Source of the DNA: an uncultured Campylobacter sp.
GTDB lineage: Bacteria > Campylobacterota > Campylobacteria > Campylobacterales > Campylobacteraceae
Reading direction: 5' to 3'
Length of the DNA stretch: 34,101 nt
Assembly: GCA_900539505.1 (NCBI GenBank)
Contig: UQCL01000016.1
Location: forward strand, 1-34,101
Every line of letters starts with the position of its first letter. Positions within the stretch are counted from its first letter, which is position 1. Of the stretch, positions 1 through 7,901 are shown piece by piece. The position numbers were made by a program, and so were the translations under genes. A model generated the notes under the pieces. It saw only the letters and a program-made list of their open reading frames with translations, had not been told where the DNA came from and searched no databases.

Positions 1-1
1 A

Positions 2-34
2 TCGTCGGCAGCGTGAGATGTGTATAAGAGACAG
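2..34 (+). other. Nextera transposase adapter (sequencing artefact)
   Basis: Bases 16-34 read AGATGTGTATAAGAGACAG, the 19-base Tn5 mosaic end used in Illumina Nextera libraries. Bases 2-14 match the read-1 adapter stem in front of it. The only difference I see from the standard adapter is G instead of C at base 15. This is untrimmed library sequence, not biology. It means the window starts at a physical contig end, so whatever lies upstream of the first gene is unknown, and the true sequence starts at about base 35. Confidence 0.97.
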
Positions 35-177
35 GCGCTATTAAGGGAATTTAAAGCAATTAAAAAATACAATCACGTTAAATTTTATCTATAAGAATTA
101 AATAGTGTAGTTTTTCAGTATATTTATTGAGCTCTACATTCTCGCTTATTTTTAAAATAAATTTTAAGGAGACGATC

Positions 178-2898
178 ATGGCAAACGACAAAATCGCAAA
201 ACAAAAAGGCTCACGCAAGAAGGCTGCGACGGATGAAAATTCCGCTACGAATACGGGAGAAAATTCCGCCGCAGACGCGCTCAAAAGCTCCACTACATCC
301 GTTTTTGATAACAGCGCAAATAGCGCTCAAAATTCCGCCGCAAATTCTATAACTTCCGCCTCGCTTACTCGCGACAAAATTTCTAAAAATCGTGCCGCAG
401 GCGAGAATTCCTGCGACGAGTGCGATTGCGAAGCCAAAAATTCCGCACCGAGTTACGATGATAGCGCACGCTCTGCTTCAACCGCGAACTTTGCGGCGCA
501 CTCAAGCACTCAAAGCGCAGGCAACGCCCAAAATTCCGCGATAGGCTCTACGACAAATTCCATGGCTGATTCTTTGACAAATTCCATCTCAAATCCTGCG
601 AAGAGCTCAAGCAGCGAAGACCACATCTCTTATTCACACAAGCATAGCGATAGCTCCGCAATCCACTCGCATCTACACGACGAAGATCTTGCGACCCACC
701 CACACGATCAAGAAGAAAACCTCGCAGCTTATTTGCACGAATACGGCGCAAATTCTGCGGCGTCTTCGCATGAGCACGACGAGGATTCCGCCATCAGCTC
801 GCACGAGCACGATAAACATAGCCATGATCACAAGCCCCACTCTCACCGCGCGATTATCGGATTTGACGAGCACGGCATCCCAAAAGTTTTAGTGCCCGCA
901 GAGGCTAGTCCGCACACGCATAAAGACGCGCAGGGCAATCTTTTCGAGCATTTTCACGAGGCGGAATTTACGGCGGATTATATGAAGGCGGTGCTTGAAT
1001 ACAAAAAGACCTTCCCTACAAAGCAAGAAGTACTTGAGAAAACCCCCGATCCCGCCGTGCGTGAAATGATGCTTAGGATGGAGCAGATTGGCGTAGATAC
1101 GGCGTTTGATCGTTTCGATAAACAGATGCCTATGTGTAGCTATGGGCTTAGCGGGGTATGCTGTAAGATCTGTAATATGGGACCTTGCAAAATTACTAAA
1201 AAGGCCGATCGCGGCACTTGCGGTGCGGACGCCGATCTCATCGTGTCGCGCAACCTACTGCGTCAAGTAGCTGCGGGCGTAGCTCAACATGGCGCGCACG
1301 CCAGAGAGCTTCTGCTGTCGCTAAAATGGGCAGCACAAGGCAAGCTAGATCTGCCAATCATAGGCGAATACAAAATCATCAATACCGCCAAAGCCTTTGG
1401 AATTCCAACTGAAGGCAGAGAGTTAAAGGAGGTAGCGATCGAGCTTGCCGATACGCTTTTGACAGATCTTTCGCAAAGTAGCGGCGAGTATAAAACTATC
1501 ACTGCGCTCGCACCCAAGGAGCGTCAAGAAGTATGGCGGAAGCTAGATATCTTGCCGATTAGTGCGTATAACGAAGTCTTTGAGGCGTATCACCGAACGG
1601 GTGTAGGCACGGACGGAGACTGGCGCAGCGTGATGCAGCATCTTTTGCGCTGCGGGCTTGCTTTTACCTTCACCGGCGTAGTAGCTGCGAATATCGCTAC
1701 GGATGCGCTATTTGGCGTAGGAGATCGCGTAACTTCCAAAAGCAATATGGGCGCGCTTAAAAAAGGCTGGGTCAATATCGCTGTGCACGGACATTTGCCG
1801 ACATTAGTAAGCCTAATAGTGGAGATCGGAAATTCTAAGGAGTACCAAGACAAGGCTCGCGCAATAGGAGCGCAGGGTATCGCATTTTACGGCGTGTGCT
1901 GTTCCGGGCTATCGGCGATGTATCGAAACTGGGGCGTCGTGCCGCTCTCAAACGCCGTAACTGCCGAACTCGTCATAGGCACGGGAGCGCTTGATCTGTG
2001 GGTCGCCGACGTCCAAGATGTCTATCCTGCGATCATGGACGTAGCTAACTGCTTCCAGACTAAGGTCGTTACCACAAGCTCATCAGCTAGGCTTCCCGGA
2101 GCCGAGCATATAGGCTACGATCACCACCATAGCAATATCGCCGAAACTAGGAATTTAGCGCGTAAAATTCTAGATCGCGCATTGCAATCTCACGAAAAGC
2201 GCAAGGGCCTGCCGGTATATATCCCGCCGTACGAAGTCGAGGCCGAAGTGGGCTTTTCAGTAGAATTCGTCCATAAGCACTACGGCGGCATGGAGCCGTT
2301 AGCGCACGCGCTAAAAAGCGGTGAAATTTTAGGCATCGTAAATATGGTCGGCTGCACCAATCCTAAAGTGCCTTATGAGCGCACTATCATAGATGTCGCA
2401 CAAACCCTAGTCGAAAATAACGTCCTAATCCTAACCAACGGCTGCGCGTCCTTCCCGCTAATGAAGCTGGGCTTTTGCCAAAAAAGCGCGTATAAAAAAG
2501 CGGGCGCGTCGCTGCGGGCGTTTTTAGAAAAAGACGAGCTTCCGCCGGTATGGCATGTGGGCGAGTGTATCGATAATACCCGCTCCAGCGGAATTTTCGC
2601 AGGTATCGCAGGGGTGCTAAACAAAAATCTCTACGAGCTGCCGCTTGCCTTCACCTCTCCCGAGTGGGCGAACGAAAAGGGCGTCGATGCCTCGCTCGGA
2701 TTCCGCCTGATGGGTATCGACTCGTATCACTGCGTCGAGTATCAAATCCACGGCTCCGCAAACGTCATACACTTTTTCAAAGAGGGCACCAGGCGGGCGC
2801 TTGGCTCTGTGATGCACGTAGATACCGATCCGGTCGCACTTGCGCTAAAAATGGTAAGCGATATGCGCCTAAAGCGTAAAGCTCTAGGCTGGCAGTAG
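178..2898 (+). CDS. cooS: CooS-type carbon monoxide dehydrogenase homologue with His-rich N-terminal extension and altered C-cluster
   Basis: Ni,Fe CODHs interconvert CO and CO2; this 906-residue protein has their scaffold, but its activity is doubtful. The ATG at 178 is chosen because AAGGAG lies at 166-171; the frame is open upstream to a TTG at 127. Residues 1-145 are low-complexity (repeated Asn-Ser-Ala), and residues 149-260 hold about 23 histidines. The CODH core starts near 290, so the extension is ~270 residues beyond the usual ~630. D/B-cluster cysteines are complete (C320, C328, C329, C332, C337, C348), as are the proton-path H371/H374. C-cluster ligands seen are H537, C574/C575, C726, C756 and C797, with the catalytic Lys as K834. 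The usual Cys in the DVQC motif is Asp614. A family of CODH-like proteins lacking one C-cluster Cys (CooS-V of Carboxydothermus) does not turn over CO and slowly reduces hydroxylamine. No cooF, cooC or ACS gene is visible, but the upstream side is cut off. Confidence 0.9.
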   Translation: MANDKIAKQKGSRKKAATDENSATNTGENSAADALKSSTTSVFDNSANSAQNSAANSITSASLTRDKISKNRAAGENSCDECDCEAKNSAPSYDDSARSASTANFAAHSSTQSAGNAQNSAIGSTTNSMADSLTNSISNPAKSSSSEDHISYSHKHSDSSAIHSHLHDEDLATHPHDQEENLAAYLHEYGANSAASSHEHDEDSAISSHEHDKHSHDHKPHSHRAIIGFDEHGIPKVLVPAEASPHTHKDAQGNLFEHFHEAEFTADYMKAVLEYKKTFPTKQEVLEKTPDPAVREMMLRMEQIGVDTAFDRFDKQMPMCSYGLSGVCCKICNMGPCKITKKADRGTCGADADLIVSRNLLRQVAAGVAQHGAHARELLLSLKWAAQGKLDLPIIGEYKIINTAKAFGIPTEGRELKEVAIELADTLLTDLSQSSGEYKTITALAPKERQEVWRKLDILPISAYNEVFEAYHRTGVGTDGDWRSVMQHLLRCGLAFTFTGVVAANIATDALFGVGDRVTSKSNMGALKKGWVNIAVHGHLPTLVSLIVEIGNSKEYQDKARAIGAQGIAFYGVCCSGLSAMYRNWGVVPLSNAVTAELVIGTGALDLWVADVQDVYPAIMDVANCFQTKVVTTSSSARLPGAEHIGYDHHHSNIAETRNLARKILDRALQSHEKRKGLPVYIPPYEVEAEVGFSVEFVHKHYGGMEPLAHALKSGEILGIVNMVGCTNPKVPYERTIIDVAQTLVENNVLILTNGCASFPLMKLGFCQKSAYKKAGASLRAFLEKDELPPVWHVGECIDNTRSSGIFAGIAGVLNKNLYELPLAFTSPEWANEKGVDASLGFRLMGIDSYHCVEYQIHGSANVIHFFKEGTRRALGSVMHVDTDPVALALKMVSDMRLKRKALGWQ

Positions 2899-2913
2899 CG
2901 GCGGACGGATTCG

Positions 2914-2942
2914 TTTCGCATCGCATTTTAAGCGATGCGAAA
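2914..2942 (+). terminator. hairpin after cooS
   Basis: A perfect 11-base inverted repeat (TTTCGCATCGC at 2914-2924, GCGATGCGAAA at 2932-2942) encloses a 7-base loop, 15 bases after the cooS stop. The downstream side has only short T stretches, so it could be a weak intrinsic terminator or a 3'-end stabiliser. Confidence 0.55.
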
Positions 2943-3766
2943 TTCCTTGGTAAAATTTAACCTCTTGCGGGCAAATAAAATCCCACAGCTAAACGAGCAG
3001 TAAAATTCTAAGACTAAGTGGCTAGCAAAATCGCGATCAAATAAAGAGAAAATTTTCGCGCAGTATCCGTTCGTGGAATTTTAAATCAAATCTTCAAATC
3101 CTACGTAAAATTTTGCCGCGCGCCGCGTCTACTGCTAAATAGGCGGAATTTAGCCGGGCAAAATTCCGCCATCAGGCTCAAGTCTATCTTTCGCGAACAG
3201 ATGAAATTTTAGAATTCCATCTTGGCGTAAATTTCGTAGACTCTCATCTGAAATCCGCAAGTTAAATTTTGCTAAAAGCCTTATTGCACGAAGCTGTACT
3301 CCATTAGATTTGCCCGCGTACGCGTATATGAAAGCCGAAATCATAAAAATTTAATATGATATGTGCTAAAATGCCACATCTGTTTAAGGATTTAGATGTA
3401 TAAATCAAAGCCGGCTGCAGCCACTGCGTCATCATCGGTTGAAGACGTCGTGCTAGGCGGAGGCACTGCTGTCAAGCCCTGCGTTTGGCAGCTTGAGGCG
3501 GTGCGGCAAAAGCGCGTCTATGCTGCGCCTGCAAACATTTTCGGCTGGGACCGCACGGGCGCGAGGACGTCACTGCAAATCTTGCAGGCGGCTAAAATTT
3601 TCATCCGGATCTTTTCTAAAATATTGATCTTGGAGCTATCACGAAAGAATTTTACTGCAAGCCTTTCGCCTACGAGTTAGAAAGCGGAATTTTAAACAGG
3701 TTTCAACGAGGCGATTTTAAAGATTAAATTTAAGGCAAAAGATAAAATTTTAAAGCAAGGGAAGGT
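2943..3766. other. repeat-rich spacer between cooS and the ABC transporter
   Basis: About 820 bases with no convincing intact gene. AAATTT and AAATTCCGCC-type tracts are scattered through it. A second perfect hairpin (GGCGGAATTT at 3142-3151 against AAATTCCGCC at 3161-3170, 9-base loop) is present. A possible gene remnant starts at 3396. A short minus-strand frame at 3150-3344 has no ribosome binding site and is not counted as a gene. Confidence 0.6.
3396..3680 (+). pseudogene. possible decayed gene (unrecognised)
   Basis: The front looks genuine: an AT-rich stretch with a possible -10 near 3350, an AAGGA at about 3386-3390, then ATG at 3396. The 94-residue reading that follows has no domain I recognise and drifts into AAAATTTT-type sequence. 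In the next frame, 3623-3724, a more protein-like stretch (IDLGAITKEFYCKPFAYELE) ends close to the transporter, but a TAA at 3617 blocks it upstream. A short-lived or frameshifted ancestral gene would explain both. It may equally be noise. Confidence 0.25.
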
Positions 3767-4759
3767 ATGAAAAATTTTAAATTTATGCTCGTGCTGCTGA
3801 TACTGGCGACGATCGCAACGATCGCGATATCGCTTTGTATAGGGCGCTTCGGCCTAAGCATCACCGAGGTGCTAAAAGCGCTTGGCGGTGGCGAAGTAGC
3901 GCAAAACGTCCACAACGTCGTTATGGATGTGCGCCTGCCGCGCATCATCGCCGCGGTACTCGTGGGTGCGGCGCTAGGCATCAGTGGCACGGCGTATCAA
4001 GGCGTATTTAAAAACCAGCTCGTCTCGCCCGATCTCTTAGGCGTCAGCGCCGGAGCTTGCGTGGGCGCGGCGATCGCGATCCTGCTTGATCTAAACATCC
4101 TTTTGATCCAGCTTTTCGCTTTCGTTTTCGGGCTCGCGGCGGTTTGCATTACGCTTCTAATCACGCGCGCGCTGCGTTCAAGCGCCACCATAATGCTTGT
4201 GCTTGCCGGCATCATCGTAAGCGGTCTGATGGGCGCGCTGATCGGATTTTTAAAATTTATGGCGGATCCCGAGACGAAGCTTGCAGACATCGTGTATTGG
4301 CAGCTAGGAAGCCTCGCGAAGGTCGATCCCTCCGTACTAGCGATGATAGCGCCGGTGATGGGGGTTTGTATCGCTATCTTGGTGCTGATGAGCTACCGCA
4401 TAAACGTCCTATCAATGGGCGATGCGACCGCGGCGAAGCTCGGCGTAAACGTCGTGCTGGAGCGAGGCATCATCATCGTCTGCGCAACGCTGCTAACCGC
4501 AAGCAGCGTGTGTATCAGCGGCATAGTCGCGTGGGTGGGGCTTTTGATGCCGCATCTAACGCGCATGATCGCGGGCGTGAGCAACACCAAGGCGATTCCC
4601 GCGAGCATATTTTTAAGCGCGATCTTCGTGCTCATCGTAGACGACGTAGCGCGCAGCATAAATCAAAGCGAGATCCCGTTAGGGGTGCTTACGGGCTTCA
4701 TCGGCACGCTATTTTTTATATTCATCCTGCTTAAAAACAAAAGGAAGCTAAATGGTTAG
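3767..4759 (+). CDS. FecCD/BtuC-family ABC transporter permease
   Basis: This 330-residue, very hydrophobic protein has the hallmarks of the FecCD/BtuC permease family, which moves iron siderophores, haem, cobalamin or in some relatives nickel/cobalt complexes across the inner membrane. Visible family features are VRLPRIIAAVLVGAALGISG near residue 55, QLVSPDLLGVSAGA near 85, the GDATAAKLGV coupling segment near 220 that contacts the ATPase, and FVGLLMPHLTR-like sequence (WVGLLMPHLTRMIAG) near 260. About ten membrane segments fit the usual ~330-residue length. The start is supported by AAGGGAAGG just upstream of ATG 3767. It overlaps the ATPase gene by 8 bases. No substrate-binding protein gene lies in the window, so the cargo cannot be told; nickel for a CODH-like neighbour is tempting but unproven. 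Confidence 0.93.
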   Translation: MKNFKFMLVLLILATIATIAISLCIGRFGLSITEVLKALGGGEVAQNVHNVVMDVRLPRIIAAVLVGAALGISGTAYQGVFKNQLVSPDLLGVSAGACVGAAIAILLDLNILLIQLFAFVFGLAAVCITLLITRALRSSATIMLVLAGIIVSGLMGALIGFLKFMADPETKLADIVYWQLGSLAKVDPSVLAMIAPVMGVCIAILVLMSYRINVLSMGDATAAKLGVNVVLERGIIIVCATLLTASSVCISGIVAWVGLLMPHLTRMIAGVSNTKAIPASIFLSAIFVLIVDDVARSINQSEIPLGVLTGFIGTLFFIFILLKNKRKLNG

Positions 4760-5528
4760 GGTTGAGAGCTTAGACTTCGGCTACGTAAAATCCGCCCCTC
4801 TGACGCTACACGACGTAAATTTGCACCTCGAAGCGGGCGCGATGCTGACGATTTTGGGGCAAAACGGCGCGGGCAAATCGACGCTTTTAAATTTAATCAG
4901 CGGCACGCTTGAGCCTCTGCGCGGTAAAATTTCAATCGACGGCAAGGATATGGCGAGCCTTAGCGCCAAAGGGCGCGCCGAGATCATCGGTTACGTCTCG
5001 CAAAGCGAGGTCTGTGAGTACGATTACAGCGTCTTCGAATACGTCCTGATGGGGCGCACGGCGCATATCGGGATATTTTCGCAGCCGAGCGAAAACGACT
5101 ACAAGCTCGCGCAGCGCTACATGAAAATGCTTGAAATTTGGTACCTAAAAGACAAGATCATCACGCGCCTAAGCGGCGGCCAGAGGCAGATGGCGTCCAT
5201 CGCGCGCGCCCTTTGCAGCGAGCCTAAAATCGTGATCTTCGACGAGCCGACCTCGGCGCTAGACTTTGCCAACCAATACAAATTCCTCCGCGCCACAAAA
5301 GAACTTCTCAAAAACGGCTACACCGTCGTTTTGGCCACGCACAATCCTGACTTCGCGCTGCTTTTAGGCGGATACGTCGCGCTCGTAAAAGGCGGCGGCG
5401 AGGTCGCATACGGCAAGGCCGAGCAGATCATAAAAAGCGAAATTTTAAGCAAGCTATACGATCTGAAGCTCGACGTCAGCTACAACGAAAGGGTCGGTCG
5501 CGTCTGCTGCTTGACGTATCCGTTTTAA
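4752..5528 (+). CDS. FecE-family ABC transporter ATP-binding protein
   Basis: This 258-residue ATPase energises the permease encoded just upstream. Walker A is GQNGAGKST (about residues 36-44), the Q-loop is VSQSE near 82, the ABC signature LSGGQRQ is near 140, Walker B is IVIFDEPTSALD near 160-171, and the switch His is in ATHNPDF near 196. Length and order match FecE/BtuD-type subunits. The ATG lies inside the 3' end of the permease gene, which points to translational coupling and a 1:1 complex. A hairpin and a GC-rich stem with a T-run follow the stop, so the operon probably ends here as a two-gene unit lacking its periplasmic binding protein. Confidence 0.95.
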   Translation: MVRVESLDFGYVKSAPLTLHDVNLHLEAGAMLTILGQNGAGKSTLLNLISGTLEPLRGKISIDGKDMASLSAKGRAEIIGYVSQSEVCEYDYSVFEYVLMGRTAHIGIFSQPSENDYKLAQRYMKMLEIWYLKDKIITRLSGGQRQMASIARALCSEPKIVIFDEPTSALDFANQYKFLRATKELLKNGYTVVLATHNPDFALLLGGYVALVKGGGEVAYGKAEQIIKSEILSKLYDLKLDVSYNERVGRVCCLTYPF

Positions 5529-5540
5529 TCCTAACTTCGC

Positions 5541-5767
5541 GGACGAGCACAGCTCGTCCTTGCGACGGGGAGCTTCGCTCCCTCGACCCACCTAAAGTTA
5601 CCGCAGGCTAGCGCCTGCATTTTTATCGGTTTGACTTCGCAGAGGGGTACAGCTCGTCCTTGCGACGGGGGGCTTCGCTATTTCTCGCGAAGGCTAGGAA
5701 GCGCCCCGCGCTTCCTTCGCATTGCTTCGCTCGCCTAAAGTTACAGAAATTTTGCTGCGCAAAATTT
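5541..5767. repeat. hairpin-dense spacer with a duplicated 100-base unit
   Basis: Five perfect short hairpins follow each other: 5541-5559 (8-base stem), 5568-5582 (6), 5603-5618 (6), 5697-5715 (8) and 5747-5767 (9). In addition a direct repeat, ACAGCTCGTCCTTGCGACGG and following GG, occurs at 5549-5570 and again exactly 100 bases later at 5649-5670, each followed by a GCTTCGCT block and later by CCTAAAGTTAC (5591 and 5734). The rest up to 5978 is AAATTT-rich with no gene; AAGGAG at its end belongs to the next gene. Confidence 0.75.
5603..5624 (+). terminator. intrinsic terminator after the ABC transporter
   Basis: GCAGGC (5603-5608) pairs with GCCTGC (5613-5618) across a 4-base loop and is followed by five T residues (5620-5624). 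It is the only hairpin in this spacer with a classical T-run, 75 bases behind the ATPase stop. Confidence 0.6.
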
Positions 5768-5978
5768 TAAAATTTATCTGTTTTACTTCGCGAGCAACAA
5801 AGCTTATATAGCGCTAGCGGCGGTAAAATTTTAGCGCCCGCGGCGTGGATTTTGAGGCGGCGGAATTTTAAAATTTCAAAGCGAGCGGCGGGGCCGGAAT
5901 TTTAAAATTCGCTCTAAATTTTAAGCATAAAAATCAAAATTTATCGTTACAATTACGTAAAATTTTTAAGGAGCGAAA

Positions 5979-7418
5979 ATGAAAAAAATAGTACTTTTAA
6001 GCGCAGCCGCGGCGCTTGCCGTAAATTTAAGCGCTCAGGAAAATAGCCTTGAGATCTACGCGAACTCCGCCTTCTTGTACCAAAGCTTCGGCGCGCAAAA
6101 ATCAAACTTCAGCGTGAACGTGCCGGAGTACTTGGATATCCGCAGCATCGAGATCGCGGGCTCTTGCGAAGTGCGCGAATTGTCTTTGGGAGAGATTGAG
6201 CCCGTGAAAAACGCGGAATTCGCCAAAAAAGAGGCGGACGAAAAGAGCCTGCGCGAGCTAAACGACCGCCTGGTCGCGCTTAAGGCGCAGCAGCGCTTTT
6301 TAAGCGATTTTGCGAGCTTAAAAGATAGGAGTTTGGCGAGCTTAAAGGCGGATTCGCAAAAAGTTTACGACGAAGTCTTGCTCGTAGCGGGCGAAATTTC
6401 AAAAACGGACGAGCAAATCGGAAAGCTCAAAGAGAAAATTTCAAAATACGTGATCAAAAACGAGCGCCGCTTAAACGCGAACTTTGGCTGCGATCCGAGC
6501 TTTGTAAAAATAAGCTACCCCGTCGATGTTAGCGCCTACACGCACAACGAGCTCTCTGCTGATCTTGCGAGCGGCAAGATCGAGGTTGCGCAAAAGCTCT
6601 CGGTGCAAAATCCGCTAAACGCCGAGCTAGCGAATTTGACGATCGCGCTGTATCCTTACGAATACTCCTCGCAGACCGCGCCGCAGCCCTTTTACCCGTG
6701 GTACGAGGGCGAGCCTGAAAGGCCGGCACCCGCAGCGGCTTATAAAAAGGATGTGATGCTAGAGGAGGCGACTATGGATAGGGTCGCGCCCGCGATGGAG
6801 GCTAGATCGTCGTATGCAAGGACGGGCTCGAATATCGAAAGCTCGCTCTCAAAGGTGTGGAAAATTAGCGGCGTAAGCCTCAAGGCAGGCGAGGCAGGCG
6901 AGTTTAGCTTCGACAAACAGAGCCTGTATGCGAAATTTGATCTGCTCATCGACGGCTACGGCAGCGAGGCGGCCTACGTGCGGGCTAAATTTAGCCCCGA
7001 AAGAAGCATAGAGGAGAGCGAAACGCTAATAAAGCTCGACGGCGTGCAGATCGGGCTCGTGCATCTAGGCTTTGCCGCAAACTCCGAGGCTACGGCATAT
7101 CTGGGCAAAAACAGCCTGATCGAAGTCAAAAAAGAGCAGGCGAACAGCTTCACGAAAAATTCCTTTTTCGGTGGAGAAAGTAAAAATTCCATGGCTTGGG
7201 ATTACGAGATCAAAAATAGCTCCAAGCGCGCGTGGAACGTGGTTTTGCAAGAGCGAGCACCCGTTTCGACGCATGAAGACGTAAAGGTCGCGCTGAAAAA
7301 CTCGCCCGAGCAGAGCAGCCTCGGCAAGGACGGACTACTTAGCTGGGACTTTGAGCTAAAGCCGGGCGAGAGTAAAAAGATCCACTTCGGCTACGAGCTA
7401 AGCAAGCCGAAGAAGTAA
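5979..7418 (+). CDS. exported DUF4139 (mucoidy inhibitor A-like) protein
   Basis: The 479-residue product starts with a clear Sec signal peptide (MKK, then a hydrophobic stretch, likely cut near residue 19) and is therefore periplasmic or surface-associated. The N-terminal part (about 20-75) fits the DUF4140 leader domain, residues 75-155 are a charged coiled coil, and residues ~180-475 form a beta-rich DUF4139 region ending in WDFELKPGESKKIHFGYEL, a typical close for the family. The family function is unsettled; MuiA-type proteins have been linked to mucoidy in other bacteria, but nothing here shows a reaction. AAGGAGCGAAA precedes ATG 5979. It appears to be transcribed alone between two repeat-rich spacers. 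Confidence 0.85.
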   Translation: MKKIVLLSAAAALAVNLSAQENSLEIYANSAFLYQSFGAQKSNFSVNVPEYLDIRSIEIAGSCEVRELSLGEIEPVKNAEFAKKEADEKSLRELNDRLVALKAQQRFLSDFASLKDRSLASLKADSQKVYDEVLLVAGEISKTDEQIGKLKEKISKYVIKNERRLNANFGCDPSFVKISYPVDVSAYTHNELSADLASGKIEVAQKLSVQNPLNAELANLTIALYPYEYSSQTAPQPFYPWYEGEPERPAPAAAYKKDVMLEEATMDRVAPAMEARSSYARTGSNIESSLSKVWKISGVSLKAGEAGEFSFDKQSLYAKFDLLIDGYGSEAAYVRAKFSPERSIEESETLIKLDGVQIGLVHLGFAANSEATAYLGKNSLIEVKKEQANSFTKNSFFGGESKNSMAWDYEIKNSSKRAWNVVLQERAPVSTHEDVKVALKNSPEQSSLGKDGLLSWDFELKPGESKKIHFGYELSKPKK

Positions 7419-7817
7419 AGAGCTTTGGCGCTCGCGGTTAAATTTTGCGCAGCGGAGTAGCTTTTGCGGCGCGGTTAAATTTTATGCGGCACCGTTTTAT
7501 GAGACGGGCTCCCCCTTCGGCGCGCCGCTGAATTTTACGCGGCAGACCGACCTTTTACGGCGCAATTAAATTTTGCCGGCATAAAACCAAGGCGCGGCTT
7601 TAGAGCTTATCTGAAATTTTTGGCGCCGCGCCGCTAAATTTTACGCGCCGCGCCGAGTAAAATTTGAGCGCTGCGAGAACCAAAAATTTAAATGTTGCGG
7701 CGATTTAAAATTGGCTAGCGCGAGATGTGAAATTTAGCGATGCAAAGGGATTTTGGCGCGGTAGAAAAACCCTGAGTGTCGCTTAAAATTTATCTCAAAT
7801 TTAGAAAGGCTGGGGCG
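7419..7817. other. repeat-rich spacer without genes
   Basis: About 400 bases of GC-rich blocks (GGCGCG, GCGGC) alternating with TAAATTTTA/AAATTT tracts, at irregular spacing. I see no reading frame with a ribosome binding site, no tRNA and no clear terminator. Confidence 0.6.
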
Positions 7818-7901
7818 ATGAACGCGAAGCAAAGGTATAAATTTAACGCAGCGGCAAGGTGTGCGTTTGCTTCATTGGCGGCATTTAAAGGATCGTTATG
7901 A
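7818..7901 (+). CDS. mini-ORF (27 aa) coupled to the first array paralogue
   Basis: This short frame starts MNAKQRYKF and ends FKGSL; its TGA overlaps the ATG of the following gene (ATGA at 7898-7901). A near-identical frame precedes the third paralogue, with most codons conserved and the same length, which argues for real translation or for a recently copied block. Its first residues match the start of the interrupted membrane gene at 10631, so it may be the truncated head of such a gene that now serves as a translation-coupling leader. No good ribosome binding site is seen, only GGGG upstream. Confidence 0.5.
   Translation: MNAKQRYKFNAAARCAFASLAAFKGSL

Noticed and set aside
127..177. Upstream TTG start extending cooS by 17 codons
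   Set aside because: The AAGGAG at 166-171 lies inside this extension and fits ATG 178; the extension reads like AT-rich leader sequence.
3150..3344. 64-codon minus-strand frame in the cooS spacer
   Set aside because: It overlaps a hairpin, lacks a ribosome binding site and shows no domain.
4144..4734. 196-codon frame inside the permease gene
   Set aside because: It lies out of frame in a well-supported FecCD gene and is extremely rich in Arg and His, typical of a shadow frame.
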